Below, one piece after another: positions 19,301-27,996 of a DNA stretch of 61,425 nucleotides. This DNA comes from an uncultured Prevotellaceae bacterium (GTDB lineage Bacteria > Bacteroidota > Bacteroidia > Bacteroidales > Bacteroidaceae): positions 1 to 61,425 of the forward strand of contig CACZTJ010000001.1 in the NCBI GenBank assembly GCA_902784065.1. Reading direction: 5' to 3'. The notes beneath the pieces were generated by a model. The model searched no databases and was not told where the DNA came from. It saw nothing but the letters and a program-made list of their open reading frames with translations. The position numbers and the translations under genes were made by a program. Positions within the stretch are counted from its first letter, which is position 1; the number at the start of each line of letters is the position of its first letter.

Positions 19301-22300
19301 GGCCAGGTCACTGGAGATCACCGAGTGCTGCTGGTTCAGCGACACCTCGCGCACACGGTTGATGGTATAGTTCTTGTAGTCCACAATCTCCGGCACACGA
19401 TCCTGTGCACCCTGTAGCACCATTCGGCTGCCAAACACGCCACAGAAGTCGGCACGCTGGATGCTGTTCATCAAGCGACCGGCATATACGGGCAGTACAC
19501 CACTCTTTTTCCAATAGTTAGTTCCCTCTGCCGTGTTGGGTATCCAGGTGTCTCCATCTTTAACAAGGATGGCTTTTCCATTATCATCCAATACGGAAAC
19601 ATAGGTTTTATTAGCCCCTTCTCCCGTAATGATCAAGAACTGCGCCATCAGGTCGTCGGACGTAATTGTTGAAGCCTTGGGATGCTCAGGGCTTTCCTTA
19701 TAATAACTATTACCGTCTTTATCCTTACAGTTTTTTAAGCAGGTATATTTCAGCTCGTAGTATGCAGCCTCTCGGGCTGGAAGATCTTCATACTCACCAA
19801 TACTGATTTCTTTCGCAATGGTATAGTAGTCGGTACCATAGTTGGTGATATTCAGCTCACGGTAGCCATCAACCAGCGTCAGGTTACCATCGCCATAGAG
19901 GCCACCGGTATAACCTGTACCCAAGGTGATGAGGTCGCGGTGATAGACATCGTTGATGGAAGCCGTGGCATTACCAAACACCGACGGGGTGTTAGCATGG
20001 GCAGTGGCCAACGTAGAACCTGCCGCCGTATTACCTCCGGCAAACACGGCATTGTGGATGATGATGCCGGTATCGTCCAAGCAGTCCCATATCAGCTTGT
20101 CACCTGTCTGGGTGCTTTCGTCATAATCGTTCTTGGGCTTCAGGTGATTCAAGTCTTCAGTGAGCACATATTCACCTACCGCATAAGGATGACTATTCAC
20201 CGTTGTGGCTGTCTTCACCCTGGGTCGCGGCTCTATCAGCACCTTACAGTCTTCAGTCAGTATTTTCTCTGAGTTATCCAGCTTAAATGCACCGTTTTCA
20301 TATTGATAGTAATAACCATCATCACTGTTGTCGTAACGAGAGCCTGACTTCTTGGCAAGGCCCAAGGCCTCCGTTCCATTTTTATCGTACTGGTAGGCAC
20401 CATAGACATAACCCACGTCGCCACCTCCGAACACGTTGCCATAGCCAGAAGCCAGACCTGCCGCCGTACCGACCTCACCGCCATAGACATTCACCTCGGT
20501 CTGTCCGAACACAAAGCCGTCGGAATGGAGTGAACCTATATCATTGAGGTTATTGTAACCACGTCCACCACCAAAGACGTTGCGTTCTACATGGCCTTCC
20601 CACAAGGTGACATTGGTCTTACCTGCCTTGACGATGGTGGGGGTGCTGCCAACCGCCGCAACCACACCACGTCCTACGGCTGCGACCTCGCCGCCGCCGA
20701 AGATACTGTTGCGCACCTGACCGCCATCCATCGTCACGTTGGTGATATCTACACTACTATTGTCGATATAACCGCCACCGAAGATACAACCACTCTCATA
20801 GAGGTTGTTGGCACCGACACCATCCTTTGCAGTCTCGTCGTCGATTTTCTTTTCGTATTTCCCTGTATCACTGAAGTACCTGTAGCCCACATAGCCGTTA
20901 TGCATCTTGACATTCGTGGTACCATAGACGGCACCACCCTCACCGCCACCATAGACATTACGCTCAATAGCGGGGATACCATCGATGAAGCTGGTACCAT
21001 CTATCTTGCCTATCACAACGTGGGTCTCAGCAAGGACATCACCGTCAGCGGGATCGCCAATGCCGGCTTCCACCTCCTTACCAGCAACAGTCTTCATGTG
21101 ACGACCTACACTACCCTGCCAGCCACCGCCATAGACATTACGCGCCGTACCGCCCTCAATATAGGCATTGGTACTGGCGATGAAACCTACACGGTGAGAA
21201 CCGGAATAAGCACCAATACCGTGCATATCCATTACAGCACCGCTCGTTCCGGCAGCATAGATATCCTTCTTCACCGTTCCACCCAGCAGCGCAACGTAGG
21301 TCGTACCGGCCACCACAGCCTCTGAACCCAGACCACCGCCATAGGCATAATTCACAACGGTGGCTCCTTCGTTGATGATGACATTCGTATTATACTTAAG
21401 ATGAATCATCTCCTTATCATCAGAAGTATATTCACTGAAGTCACGTTCGTCCATCTCTGCCGTCCTTACCAAAGGATTAGCCAGATTGGTGTTGGTGTTC
21501 TCCCAATAAGTTTTTCCTGATAGCGGATCATAGCCATCACCTATCTTCCAGGCATTCTTCCACTCAGCATCGGTCAAAGAATTACCTGCATTCGCATAAC
21601 CTTCAGGCCATGTGTAATCCGGTGTTGGCAATCCCGTGTAATAGTGGGTACTCTGGGCATTGTGTACCTTTCCCGCCTGTCCGCCACCATAGACCTCAAA
21701 TACCTTGGCACCGCTATACAGGTTCACCTCAGTATATTCCGCCCAGGTGTTACCGCCACAGCCAGCACCAAAGACGTTGCCAAACGTCATACCATATTCA
21801 TAATTATCTTGGTTCACAGGCGTTTCGATGTTGATCCGCCCATAAAGTGTGCGACGCTCAAGGTTGTTACCACCGAAGATGGCACCCTTCATGCGCTTGT
21901 CAATCGTATCACAAACCAGTACAGCATTCTCACTTTGCCAGTTAACATTAGCCTCATACACATCGCACGGCATATACGTATTGGTGCCATACCCACCGCC
22001 AAAGATACTGCCGATCTTGATGGTAGAGCCTGTAGGCACGTTCACAATAGTACGGCGGGTAACACCCTCCTGATAGCTGCCACCATAGGCAGCTGCAATC
22101 TGACCGCTGGTCAGGTCGATAATGGCAGAAACATTGTCAGCCACAGCACCTATAGTACCAGGTGCCACATAGTTCATCAGATTGTCACCCTCTTTCCAGG
22201 TCATGCCAAGGCCGCTCCAGGCGCCTGCACCCCACACCTCCATGCCTTTATAATTCTTCATCTCCTGCGGGATGTCGATGAGGACATAACTGCTATGCTG

Positions 22301-25300
22301 CATGATGTCACGGTCGGCATCACCGGGGTAGCCCTGACCAGCACCATAGATTTCGTTGACGGTATTGGTGGCTTTAGCTTTCAACAGATCCGTCAAAAGG
22401 GGTCGGAAGTTCACGAAAGCCTTCTCCATACGGGGCTTGGTATAGCCCGGCTTAGCTACGCCTTTGTCAGTGAAGAAAGCTCTGTATTCTGGGTCTGTAT
22501 AATCGTATGTACCGAAGCAGCCGCCGAAGAGTCCGATGGCATAGCCCTGAGAATACTCCACGTACGACGATACGTTCTTTGGCATCGCGTTACTCTGCAT
22601 CATTGGGCTGGCCGAACTGCGCACACGGCTGGTGAAGTCTGCTGTGCCCAAGATCCTACCGCCCAAGTCATTACCACCATAGACATAGTCGCGCACAAAT
22701 GGGAAGCCCGCCACATCATGGTCTTCACCATCCACGCCGCCACGTCCCATATAGGTCTCCGTATGTCCTAAAATATCAGCATTACATGAGCCTGCAAAGC
22801 TGTTGAAGATACGACCATTACCTAAGTTGACAGTCGTGTTACCACAGATAGGTCCGAGAAAGCCGCCACCATAGATAAACTCACAGTCGGACATGTCGGG
22901 AACAGGGGTAGCGTTGGTGATACTTTTCGACACACCGGGATATTGATTGTCACCGTTCAGGTTGACAGTGCAGCTATATTTGGAATCATAGGTATATTCC
23001 TTGCCATTGAAATAATATTTGTTACTTTCCCACGTATAGTCAGCTTTTTTATCACCTGCATAGGTGGCACCCATACCGATCGCACCTTCCTCACTGCCAC
23101 CGAAGATCTGGAACACATAGCCGGCATTCAGGTTGATGGTGGTAGAGCCCCATATCTCCGTGTTCTTACCCTTACCGCCACCATACACATTGAGGGCGGT
23201 ACCGAGCACGTCCATACCCTGCTGACCAAGGATGACACCCGTGCGACGCTCTGTGATGGTATAGGCATCCTGTGTCAGGATATTTTCACCATAGAGCGAG
23301 CTCTCGTCAGCAGTCTTATCGAAGAGCACGTCAGGATCCATCAGCGTATGGTTGATATTGATAATGATGTTGCCATTGATATGTCCACTGTTGAAGCAGC
23401 CACCATACACGTTACCACCCTTAAAACGGCGGTTCATATCATCTTCGGATGCATCTCCCGTGGATGCATCAGCAGCCAGATCGTTTTCCTCATCCCCGAT
23501 AAAGGTATTCCACTCCAGCAACTTCGACTTGTCGCTCTCATCTTTCCATCGCATAGGCTGGATGCGCAGGTCGGCGAGGTTCAGTGTCAGCTTGTTACCC
23601 GTTGAGGGGTCAGGATTGGCAATCAATCCACCATCATAAGAAGCATTATAGGTACCAGCGGGTACGAAGGCATTATTGCAGCCACCCACCAGTTTGTCGA
23701 AGATGACAAACGGACGGGTGAACTCCAGGGTGTTCATGCCTGGCACATTCACACTACCGATGTTACCACCACAGAAGAATGAGCCGATATAGGTGCTGTA
23801 GTCTATATAGCCCACATGACCTTCCACACCATCATAGGGCTGATCGAATATCACCTCTGGTCTGATACCCATCTCACAGCCCCTCATATATTCGTTCATC
23901 TGTGCCTGATCGAGCAGATTAATCTGACTGATTTTTTGGGAATCAAAGGTACCCTCTTTCAGTTGCTTCAGGATATCATTGGTCACCATGTTCTCTCCAT
24001 TACTGCCGAGGAACACCTTGTCGGCATAGACATAAGAGCCGATCTTGAGCTGCGCCGTAGGCGTGCCGCCAGAAGAGATAGAGCGCAAGGTGGCACTGTT
24101 ACCACCACAATACACGGCACCTCCAATGATTGTTGGAGTGGGTGTGTCAGGATCATCAGATACCAGGCGCACCGTCACCTTCTCGGCATTGGGTCGGAAC
24201 TTGTTAAGAGCCTGGGCCGACTCCAAGCCGGTAAACGTGTCTCCCGACAGTCCCAGTATCGACTTCACATCGTAATAATAGTCACCCCACTCTTCCGTCA
24301 GTCCCAAGGTGGCATTGTCGGTATAGACATACGAGCCGTTGCCGCCACCATATACGTCGCCCTTGATACTGCTGTGGATACCCACGGCACAGCCACCATA
24401 CACGGTACCTGAGATATCATTGCCGCCATACACATTGTTGATATTACCACCGGCAATCGTTACACGGGTAGAATAGCCTTTAGGAAAAACCAAACCATTG
24501 AAGATTTCCGCTTCCACCTCATGACCAGGGTTTACATCCGCCATACGGCATCCGCCATAGACATTGTTCACCTCCATATCATCGGAATCGATGTTCAGCA
24601 TGATACCACCATGTCCCGTTGATACATCATAATAGGTCATGCTGCCCTGGTTACCACCGCTGTAGAGGTCGCGGATCTTACCCTTCTCCAGATGCCATGT
24701 GGGACGGATAGCCATCGTAGCTTTGTTATTACCGCCAAACACGCGAGCAAACTGATAGGCGCTGCTACCCACATACGTCTGAACGGTGTTAAGCCCCATC
24801 AACTTCATGCGCTCAGTAGTCAGCTTGCCTCCCAGATCAGCATCAGTTGTCACCTCACTGTCGTTGTTGATGCAAATAACGGTGGCCTGATTGATAGTCG
24901 CATTGTTGCCACCTCCGAAAGCATTGGCTATGGTGCCGCCATGAATATCCAGGAACGCCTTGTCGATATTCGGACGGTCCTCCTCATTCTCGTAGTCATA
25001 GTCACCATTGCTGCCGCCATACAGCTGACCGATAAAGATATGGAATGGATCAGACTCTGTCGCTTTATCTTTCTCCTTAGTGGTGAGCACGAAGGTATTG
25101 AAGGTTTTTAAGTAGTCGGGATCTTGATGCCCCTCTTCATCCAAACGACTATCAGGCTTATGGTCTGACGAACCGACGGTACCAGCGATATCATTGCCGC
25201 CATACACCCTGTTAATGATGATGTCGTCGCTCATGTTCTCGCCGTCGATGTTGACGTAGGCAGAACCTGCTACATTTGCCTGGCGGGCACCACCATAGAC

Positions 25301-25459
25301 CTCGTTCAAGTCGCCAGCATATACCGTCACCTTCGTACTGCCACCTGTATTACCCGCATTACCACCGCCATAGACGTTGCCGCCTATGGTAATCTGTGCC
25401 TGCATCGCCGTAGCGACGAGGAACAACACAACGCTTATGATGATGACTCTATTCTTCAA
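13304..25459 (-). CDS. Giant (4,051 aa) secreted V-Y/F-G-G-G repeat protein with T9SS sorting tail, in the pilus operon
   Basis: The signal peptide is KNRVIIISVVLFLVATAMQA. Residues of about 25-1690 carry V-Y/F-G-G-G/C repeats like those of the edge-spanning giant. Residues of about 1690-3200 are a Tyr/Asp/Thr-rich region without known domains. At about 3210-3275 there is a GLUG-like segment (FEGTLHGDGYTISGL). The last 75 residues resemble a type A T9SS C-terminal domain: VNIVNVAGVTLATF, then TGVYIVRTTDGRYTKKVLVR. That tail predicts export through the outer membrane by type IX secretion and anchoring or release at the surface. The start codon is TTG at 25459, because an in-frame stop lies just upstream and the next ATG falls inside the signal peptide. 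It begins 20 nt after the last fimbrillin gene, so it is probably the last cistron of the operon. That is the position of T9SS-dependent Mfa5 in Porphyromonas gingivalis, which makes a tip or stalk adhesin plausible. Confidence 0.85.
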   Translation of the reverse strand: MKNRVIIISVVLFLVATAMQAQITIGGNVYGGGNAGNTGGSTKVTVYAGDLNEVYGGARQANVAGSAYVNIDGENMSDDIIINRVYGGNDIAGTVGSSDHKPDSRLDEEGHQDPDYLKTFNTFVLTTKEKDKATESDPFHIFIGQLYGGSNGDYDYENEEDRPNIDKAFLDIHGGTIANAFGGGNNATINQATVICINNDSEVTTDADLGGKLTTERMKLMGLNTVQTYVGSSAYQFARVFGGNNKATMAIRPTWHLEKGKIRDLYSGGNQGSMTYYDVSTGHGGIMLNIDSDDMEVNNVYGGCRMADVNPGHEVEAEIFNGLVFPKGYSTRVTIAGGNINNVYGGNDISGTVYGGCAVGIHSSIKGDVYGGGNGSYVYTDNATLGLTEEWGDYYYDVKSILGLSGDTFTGLESAQALNKFRPNAEKVTVRLVSDDPDTPTPTIIGGAVYCGGNSATLRSISSGGTPTAQLKIGSYVYADKVFLGSNGENMVTNDILKQLKEGTFDSQKISQINLLDQAQMNEYMRGCEMGIRPEVIFDQPYDGVEGHVGYIDYSTYIGSFFCGGNIGSVNVPGMNTLEFTRPFVIFDKLVGGCNNAFVPAGTYNASYDGGLIANPDPSTGNKLTLNLADLRIQPMRWKDESDKSKLLEWNTFIGDEENDLAADASTGDASEDDMNRRFKGGNVYGGCFNSGHINGNIIININHTLMDPDVLFDKTADESSLYGENILTQDAYTITERRTGVILGQQGMDVLGTALNVYGGGKGKNTEIWGSTTINLNAGYVFQIFGGSEEGAIGMGATYAGDKKADYTWESNKYYFNGKEYTYDSKYSCTVNLNGDNQYPGVSKSITNATPVPDMSDCEFIYGGGFLGPICGNTTVNLGNGRIFNSFAGSCNADILGHTETYMGRGGVDGEDHDVAGFPFVRDYVYGGNDLGGRILGTADFTSRVRSSASPMMQSNAMPKNVSSYVEYSQGYAIGLFGGCFGTYDYTDPEYRAFFTDKGVAKPGYTKPRMEKAFVNFRPLLTDLLKAKATNTVNEIYGAGQGYPGDADRDIMQHSSYVLIDIPQEMKNYKGMEVWGAGAWSGLGMTWKEGDNLMNYVAPGTIGAVADNVSAIIDLTSGQIAAAYGGSYQEGVTRRTIVNVPTGSTIKIGSIFGGGYGTNTYMPCDVYEANVNWQSENAVLVCDTIDKRMKGAIFGGNNLERRTLYGRINIETPVNQDNYEYGMTFGNVFGAGCGGNTWAEYTEVNLYSGAKVFEVYGGGQAGKVHNAQSTHYYTGLPTPDYTWPEGYANAGNSLTDAEWKNAWKIGDGYDPLSGKTYWENTNTNLANPLVRTAEMDERDFSEYTSDDKEMIHLKYNTNVIINEGATVVNYAYGGGLGSEAVVAGTTYVALLGGTVKKDIYAAGTSGAVMDMHGIGAYSGSHRVGFIASTNAYIEGGTARNVYGGGWQGSVGRHMKTVAGKEVEAGIGDPADGDVLAETHVVIGKIDGTSFIDGIPAIERNVYGGGEGGAVYGTTNVKMHNGYVGYRYFSDTGKYEKKIDDETAKDGVGANNLYESGCIFGGGYIDNSSVDITNVTMDGGQVRNSIFGGGEVAAVGRGVVAAVGSTPTIVKAGKTNVTLWEGHVERNVFGGGRGYNNLNDIGSLHSDGFVFGQTEVNVYGGEVGTAAGLASGYGNVFGGGDVGYVYGAYQYDKNGTEALGLAKKSGSRYDNSDDGYYYQYENGAFKLDNSEKILTEDCKVLIEPRPRVKTATTVNSHPYAVGEYVLTEDLNHLKPKNDYDESTQTGDKLIWDCLDDTGIIIHNAVFAGGNTAAGSTLATAHANTPSVFGNATASINDVYHRDLITLGTGYTGGLYGDGNLTLVDGYRELNITNYGTDYYTIAKEISIGEYEDLPAREAAYYELKYTCLKNCKDKDGNSYYKESPEHPKASTITSDDLMAQFLIITGEGANKTYVSVLDDNGKAILVKDGDTWIPNTAEGTNYWKKSGVLPVYAGRLMNSIQRADFCGVFGSRMVLQGAQDRVPEIVDYKNYTINRVREVSLNQQHSVISSDLALKAGKTAAASIEDQDPDDYQNLDKAIHGNYFGIYNTVNFLGALTSDVHFNKPTEAGSPDKRRTDNTDTGTYGPEKDEDGNLIGDDLTYYAWKAKYHNERKRNNGTSFNKVALASGVYLELTSEKSTGNDLYEKDWGYITGVVELDLINVQTGLGGGFVYAKNEHRLAKPSGKKHTTLTALNEGAVTRKWFDYDDATGARVEWETSGNFVHSTQTIIDDCYNISNRYMGNYKNPDGSDGVPAHYWYIKGSVYVYDQYISAYTGAPNAYSETVEIPLTIAAAAHGTMKLLDVRPNMYAYYSSLGNPLNDEQKLTFGETTYYKNDPISYWDWYLLSKSEKELFVEDTYYVKEDCKIGETAYTAGTVLLKSEYSTIKGTGDLPIVSFKDEDGNYKTDEFKDFNYFFRPSNNMSHDTGYMLTYRVNNPEKWNTWYTQKDAAVKNQTGGDNFEDGPTYRLISNTGAVLGQKQYKLGELISQDVETTYQAMDTHKPSTNQATFAPAYLVTQTITTSSGDVLNQGFAMPEAEASSYTGSVERAYIVTKTIQLDKTEFITLNTKMTESEKNGYLTRVNGKMNAISSGASELTEAEIKALSITEDFTEENKNELLSLFALKQDITNLIQPAYYCTTAVTETNKNLYGGRFYEAGKNYRGLEAWSSMSETDRNQFIFNYDAFDLLIDPSYSKNPDGTLKHAEGEKYQYDAVAGTYDAANLNPAHYSLITPVDYTATYNNESSLTGFTGTLKVKHSNGTSESVSTIVKGDELVREEYEKLPNEQRHYSGIIVKDGTLVNGEYKIYVVNTSFQYGSSPYAVGTVLNAETYNSLSSTEKDNITTLTFPSTDVNATYYYCREQYKVANYPVRSISGDTYASGSNVPVGTVIANTEATEGYNGYSSLPNMQRNFTIHGISPMETSTLYVSRESDIFNLSKDKIITVIYQYDYEESDTHGNITPVSERHVVNIHVKFESGVPSVEDIQAPQIVLPGSKVGLQDPHVTPGAYELTGSGWELFQTKADAESHSNGVEYTPATDLLYYYQNGYYVAYYAKTYLGKTYSNHVPVSVANYHDLKKVMDATTHHYYIDHKNVHKEGVTMPKIYINDYSTSSENGLDKLKDLFDLSLVSASGGGYTVEDGKITGAIDPANSHLVGHTLLNNRVRGCNDLEFFLRTDIDHSGSWTPIGTDAQCFEGTLHGDGYTISGLDNSLFHKLCGAIYNLGVTGTFNTAGIVDTGTGYVESCWIKTSNETVGTTPFAVFGNPTADSKWKQVVNCYYPESNSSLYRTDNCTQGNARMMPDQSFYNGEVAFDLNDFYLNKRYHDQKTTSGEEYYYFKANADGTLPTETVDDKQITKREKAWYPTKAEDKNNYYGNVGYVEDRYADGDFIYAEGVIPDTDNERFYMPSGQTENTGYYYPIWPDDYLFFGQRLHYGYGDGMAHQNLPAHINKNNGRLSKVASSVNRVYRAPAYFRDSVMCTAYYNPDAYFAAQSSDGDHTAYPDMTAIDFTGGKGDLDGGYALGMAGVKKDKFYPPLLDNDGLTDFHNIDLTQNLLAYTPDATEDETDAATMTNRAVTGALPEPVYTETHDYYRTVAAQAVGDIIGHAVVLTGGNYMAQNDHFLVDKNDFNAPISYKFADVKRMWYQRTPENDEFVDRKKGWSAISLPFSAELVTTQTKGEITHFYDGSAVSKNDTGTKIGHEYWLRQYRDITGVEGDTEIQKARMTYPLADDGEKMTPNKTVRNTFLWDYYYYAASHQDRNQDFYQTYYENDNRQYPNYNLLTRATPYIIGFPGVTYYEFDLSGSFDPQNTYSPKPGILPKQTITFASNPGITIAVSDTEKAGVTYNGYTFCPSYLNEKFKAGTDYYTLYSNYDGNSSAYKKVPASGDPTPQAAFRPFFFKEGGVAGARGAKGVHAAAKYIIFDDNDSEIKKNEPIQEEEKLEDLIVNGGTKVVVVKSNLREEKEVNIVNVAGVTLATFTIQPGETVNTNIAVTGVYIVRTTDGRYTKKVLVR

Positions 25460-25479
25460 TCCTTCAACTTTTCAATTCG

Positions 25480-26670
25480 TCAACTTCCCACTTCAATCGT
25501 CGGGTTATCCAGATCGGGTTCGCTGAGCATATATAAATAGGTGGGGTTCACCGTCAGTTTGAGGGTGTACCTTGTACCTCTTACCAATGATGTGGTAGCA
25601 GTGAAGAGACTGCTGATTCTAATTTTATTCTCCGCCGTCTGATTCTCGCGGATCAGGTTACCATTCGTGTCATAGACATCATATTGGCTCACCAGCGTAA
25701 ATTCGGTCATGCCGATGGGTGCCATATAACCTTGAACATATTTATATTCAGTGGTCAGATCGAGACCTTCAGTGTTATCGTACAGCGGACTCTGCTCCAT
25801 ATCAACAACAGTGTTGGTGCCATCGTTTGTAAAGTCGAGGCTCTGAATGGGTGAGGCGCCTGTATCGTTACTGAGCAGACTAATCACGGCATTCGACTTT
25901 GACGTAAGTGTATTGCCTTCACCGTTTTTACAATCCTTCACCCACACCTTCTTCAGCTTGATATGGCGCAGGGCATGATAGGTCTCATCCACCTTGATTC
26001 TCAGACGCAGGGCGGCATAAAGATGATCGCAGAGCAGGAACACGTGGTTTTGCCCAGCATCAATCGTATAGCCAAACTGCCCTACCTGGATGCCGATACC
26101 ACTATAGTTGCCACTGCTTGCAGGAGTCTCTACGCCTTTCTTCACCCCGACAATCACGCAGATATCGCTCGATGTCGCTGTTGGCAGACCTGTCATATTC
26201 AAGGTAGCGCCAGCGTTATAACCTTCCGCGGCAGGGGTAAGATTATCTAGATTCCCCCCATTAGACATAAAGCCATAGAGGTAGTAGCTGCCAGCTTGAG
26301 GCAAGTAAAAGCTGGATCCCCACTTGCTATCTTGAAAGCTGAACACCCCCTTAGCATCTTTATCATTAACACCCGGAATATCAGGATTATAACACTTAGC
26401 AATACTGCTAACCCCCTCCTTAACTTGCGTAAACGCCACTCTGATATCGTCATGTCCGGTATAGAGTGTGAAGCCTGAAGGCACCCACTCTCCGGCACGT
26501 GTCGAGGCTGCCGGCATGGCATCGATATACGATGTGGCGTAGGCCTGCATCTCCATGGTGGGGTTCTGGCGAGGCGTCGTGTCGGCACCATCGCTCTGAC
26601 AACCTGTCAGCAACACGAGTGCCGCTGCCAGCCATCCGAATACTATATGTTTACCAGTTATATACTTCAT
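25480..26670 (-). CDS. Fimbrillin-family lipoprotein (accessory pilin 5)
   Basis: This is a 396-residue lipoprotein with signal ALVLLTGC (lipobox Cys24) and the fimbrillin processing-site pattern STRAGEW (Arg58). It is followed by a beta-rich body with conserved fimbrillin features (DHLYAALRLRIKVDETYHALRHIKLKKVWV and the C-terminal TRYTLKLTVNPTYLYMLSEPDLDNPTIEVGS). The ATG at 26670 is preferred over an upstream start because AAGGAG precedes it at good spacing and it begins the signal peptide. It overlaps the preceding pilin gene by 20 nt, so translation is probably coupled. In type V pili such lipoproteins travel to the outer membrane, are cleaved after the Arg and polymerise by strand exchange. 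As the gene nearest the giant protein it could be an adaptor or tip subunit (inference). Confidence 0.85.
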   Translation of the reverse strand: MKYITGKHIVFGWLAAALVLLTGCQSDGADTTPRQNPTMEMQAYATSYIDAMPAASTRAGEWVPSGFTLYTGHDDIRVAFTQVKEGVSSIAKCYNPDIPGVNDKDAKGVFSFQDSKWGSSFYLPQAGSYYLYGFMSNGGNLDNLTPAAEGYNAGATLNMTGLPTATSSDICVIVGVKKGVETPASSGNYSGIGIQVGQFGYTIDAGQNHVFLLCDHLYAALRLRIKVDETYHALRHIKLKKVWVKDCKNGEGNTLTSKSNAVISLLSNDTGASPIQSLDFTNDGTNTVVDMEQSPLYDNTEGLDLTTEYKYVQGYMAPIGMTEFTLVSQYDVYDTNGNLIRENQTAENKIRISSLFTATTSLVRGTRYTLKLTVNPTYLYMLSEPDLDNPTIEVGS

Positions 26671-27985
26671 GTTCTCCTTCTTTTTCTGTCCAATCTGTCG
26701 TTGTTGCGACATTCACTGATTCTATATCCGCTACGAGGGCATTGCCCACGGTTAAGTTCATCTTATAGATTTTGTTACCCTTGAACTCATTGAAGCCTGA
26801 CTTATCATTGGGGAGGGTGGTCGTCACAGTGTTAATCTGGCCATTAGCACTGTAGCTCACTGTGATAGTCAGTGGCGAGCTGGTAGTATAGCCAGGACGC
26901 GGGATAACCAGCAGACCCTTGGGCTGATTCTCTGAGGTAAGTGGCATCAGCTGCTTCAGATCGTCCTTGTTAATTGTATAGGTGGCGAGATCCTGCGTTT
27001 CGGTATCATGATGCCCGTAAAGGGTCACATTCATATTGCCGTTTTTATCCCCCCATGCAGGCTCGTCACTACTGCTGGTGGCAGCGCTGTTGACACTGAG
27101 CAGACCTTGGTTATAGAGCGGGCCAATAGTGATGCTGACGATTTCCGCCGTTCCGCTGGCGTTTTCATCGAGCTTGGCATAGAACACCAGCATCGCCATT
27201 CCGTGATGGAAGTACCAGTGGATCGTTCCCTCGGTGGGGTCGGTGGTTTTATTAAGGCGATAGGTGCCACTCATAGGATAGGTGATATTATCGTAGTGCT
27301 CGCCGAAACGATAATACTCCTTCAGTTGCTCTGCGGTGGGATTCACGGGCAATGGGAAATATTCGCCTGCATCATCGCCAGTCGTCTGAAGCAACTTACC
27401 CGTACCCCACAGCGGATCGTGCTGGCTGCCTTTGTGATAATCGTCATTCTTCACCACCACTGGCAGCATAGGCATACCGTTGGCATCCGTCTTGATATAG
27501 TCGGTATAAGGGGCGTAGGCTCGGAAAGTGAGTTTCTCCGTTGGGTCGAGAGGCCAGTACTTTGAGGGGCTGTAGGTCCATTTGGTACTCTTCCATTCCA
27601 CCTTCTGATTGCGCATCAGCATATTGATGGAGGCAGAAGGCGTAGTGAAAGGGGCAGTTCCCGTGTACCAGCAATACACACCGAAGCCTTTCGCCTTCAG
27701 ACCATCATCATCCAGCACACCATCACCTGCACTTCGGGTTGTGGCGACAGCATCCGACAGGTCTGCCCTGAAACCGATGGCAACAGGCTGTTGCTCCGCA
27801 GGCTGTGGCGTCGGTATCGGTGTTGGCTCCGGATCCGTCGGGTTCGTCGGTGTAGGCGTAGGCGTAGGTGTAGGTGTAGGAGCCGGTGACGGTACATCCG
27901 AACCGCCGCCTCCACACGCTGCCATCACCACGATAGTGAGTGCCAGTAGGATAGTGTGTCTTATATGTCTGTTCATGATACGCAT
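26651..27985 (-). CDS. Fimbrillin-family lipoprotein with Pro/Thr linker (accessory pilin 4)
   Basis: This is a 444-residue product read from the ATG at 27985 (a second ATG lies at 27976). The longer open frame upstream has no signal features and overlaps the previous gene. The signal peptide ends at VVMAAC (Cys24). It is followed by GGGG and an unusual Pro-Thr repeat linker of about 30 residues, then the fimbrillin body with TTRSAGD (Arg84) as the expected Arg-protease site. FGVYCWYTG and KYWPLDPTEKLTFRAYAPY are typical early fimbrillin motifs. The Pro-Thr linker is absent from the other four pilins and may act as a membrane-distal spacer. The gene starts 11 nt after the preceding pilin and overlaps the next by 20 nt. 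Confidence 0.87.
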   Translation of the reverse strand: MRIMNRHIRHTILLALTIVVMAACGGGGSDVPSPAPTPTPTPTPTPTNPTDPEPTPIPTPQPAEQQPVAIGFRADLSDAVATTRSAGDGVLDDDGLKAKGFGVYCWYTGTAPFTTPSASINMLMRNQKVEWKSTKWTYSPSKYWPLDPTEKLTFRAYAPYTDYIKTDANGMPMLPVVVKNDDYHKGSQHDPLWGTGKLLQTTGDDAGEYFPLPVNPTAEQLKEYYRFGEHYDNITYPMSGTYRLNKTTDPTEGTIHWYFHHGMAMLVFYAKLDENASGTAEIVSITIGPLYNQGLLSVNSAATSSSDEPAWGDKNGNMNVTLYGHHDTETQDLATYTINKDDLKQLMPLTSENQPKGLLVIPRPGYTTSSPLTITVSYSANGQINTVTTTLPNDKSGFNEFKGNKIYKMNLTVGNALVADIESVNVATTTDWTEKEGEHEVYNW

Positions 27986-27996
27986 TGTCTGATGGT

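Noticed and set aside
26671..26712. Upstream start of the last fimbrillin (14 extra residues)
   Set aside because: The extension lacks signal features, and the ATG at 26670 has AAGGAG at good spacing and begins the lipoprotein signal.
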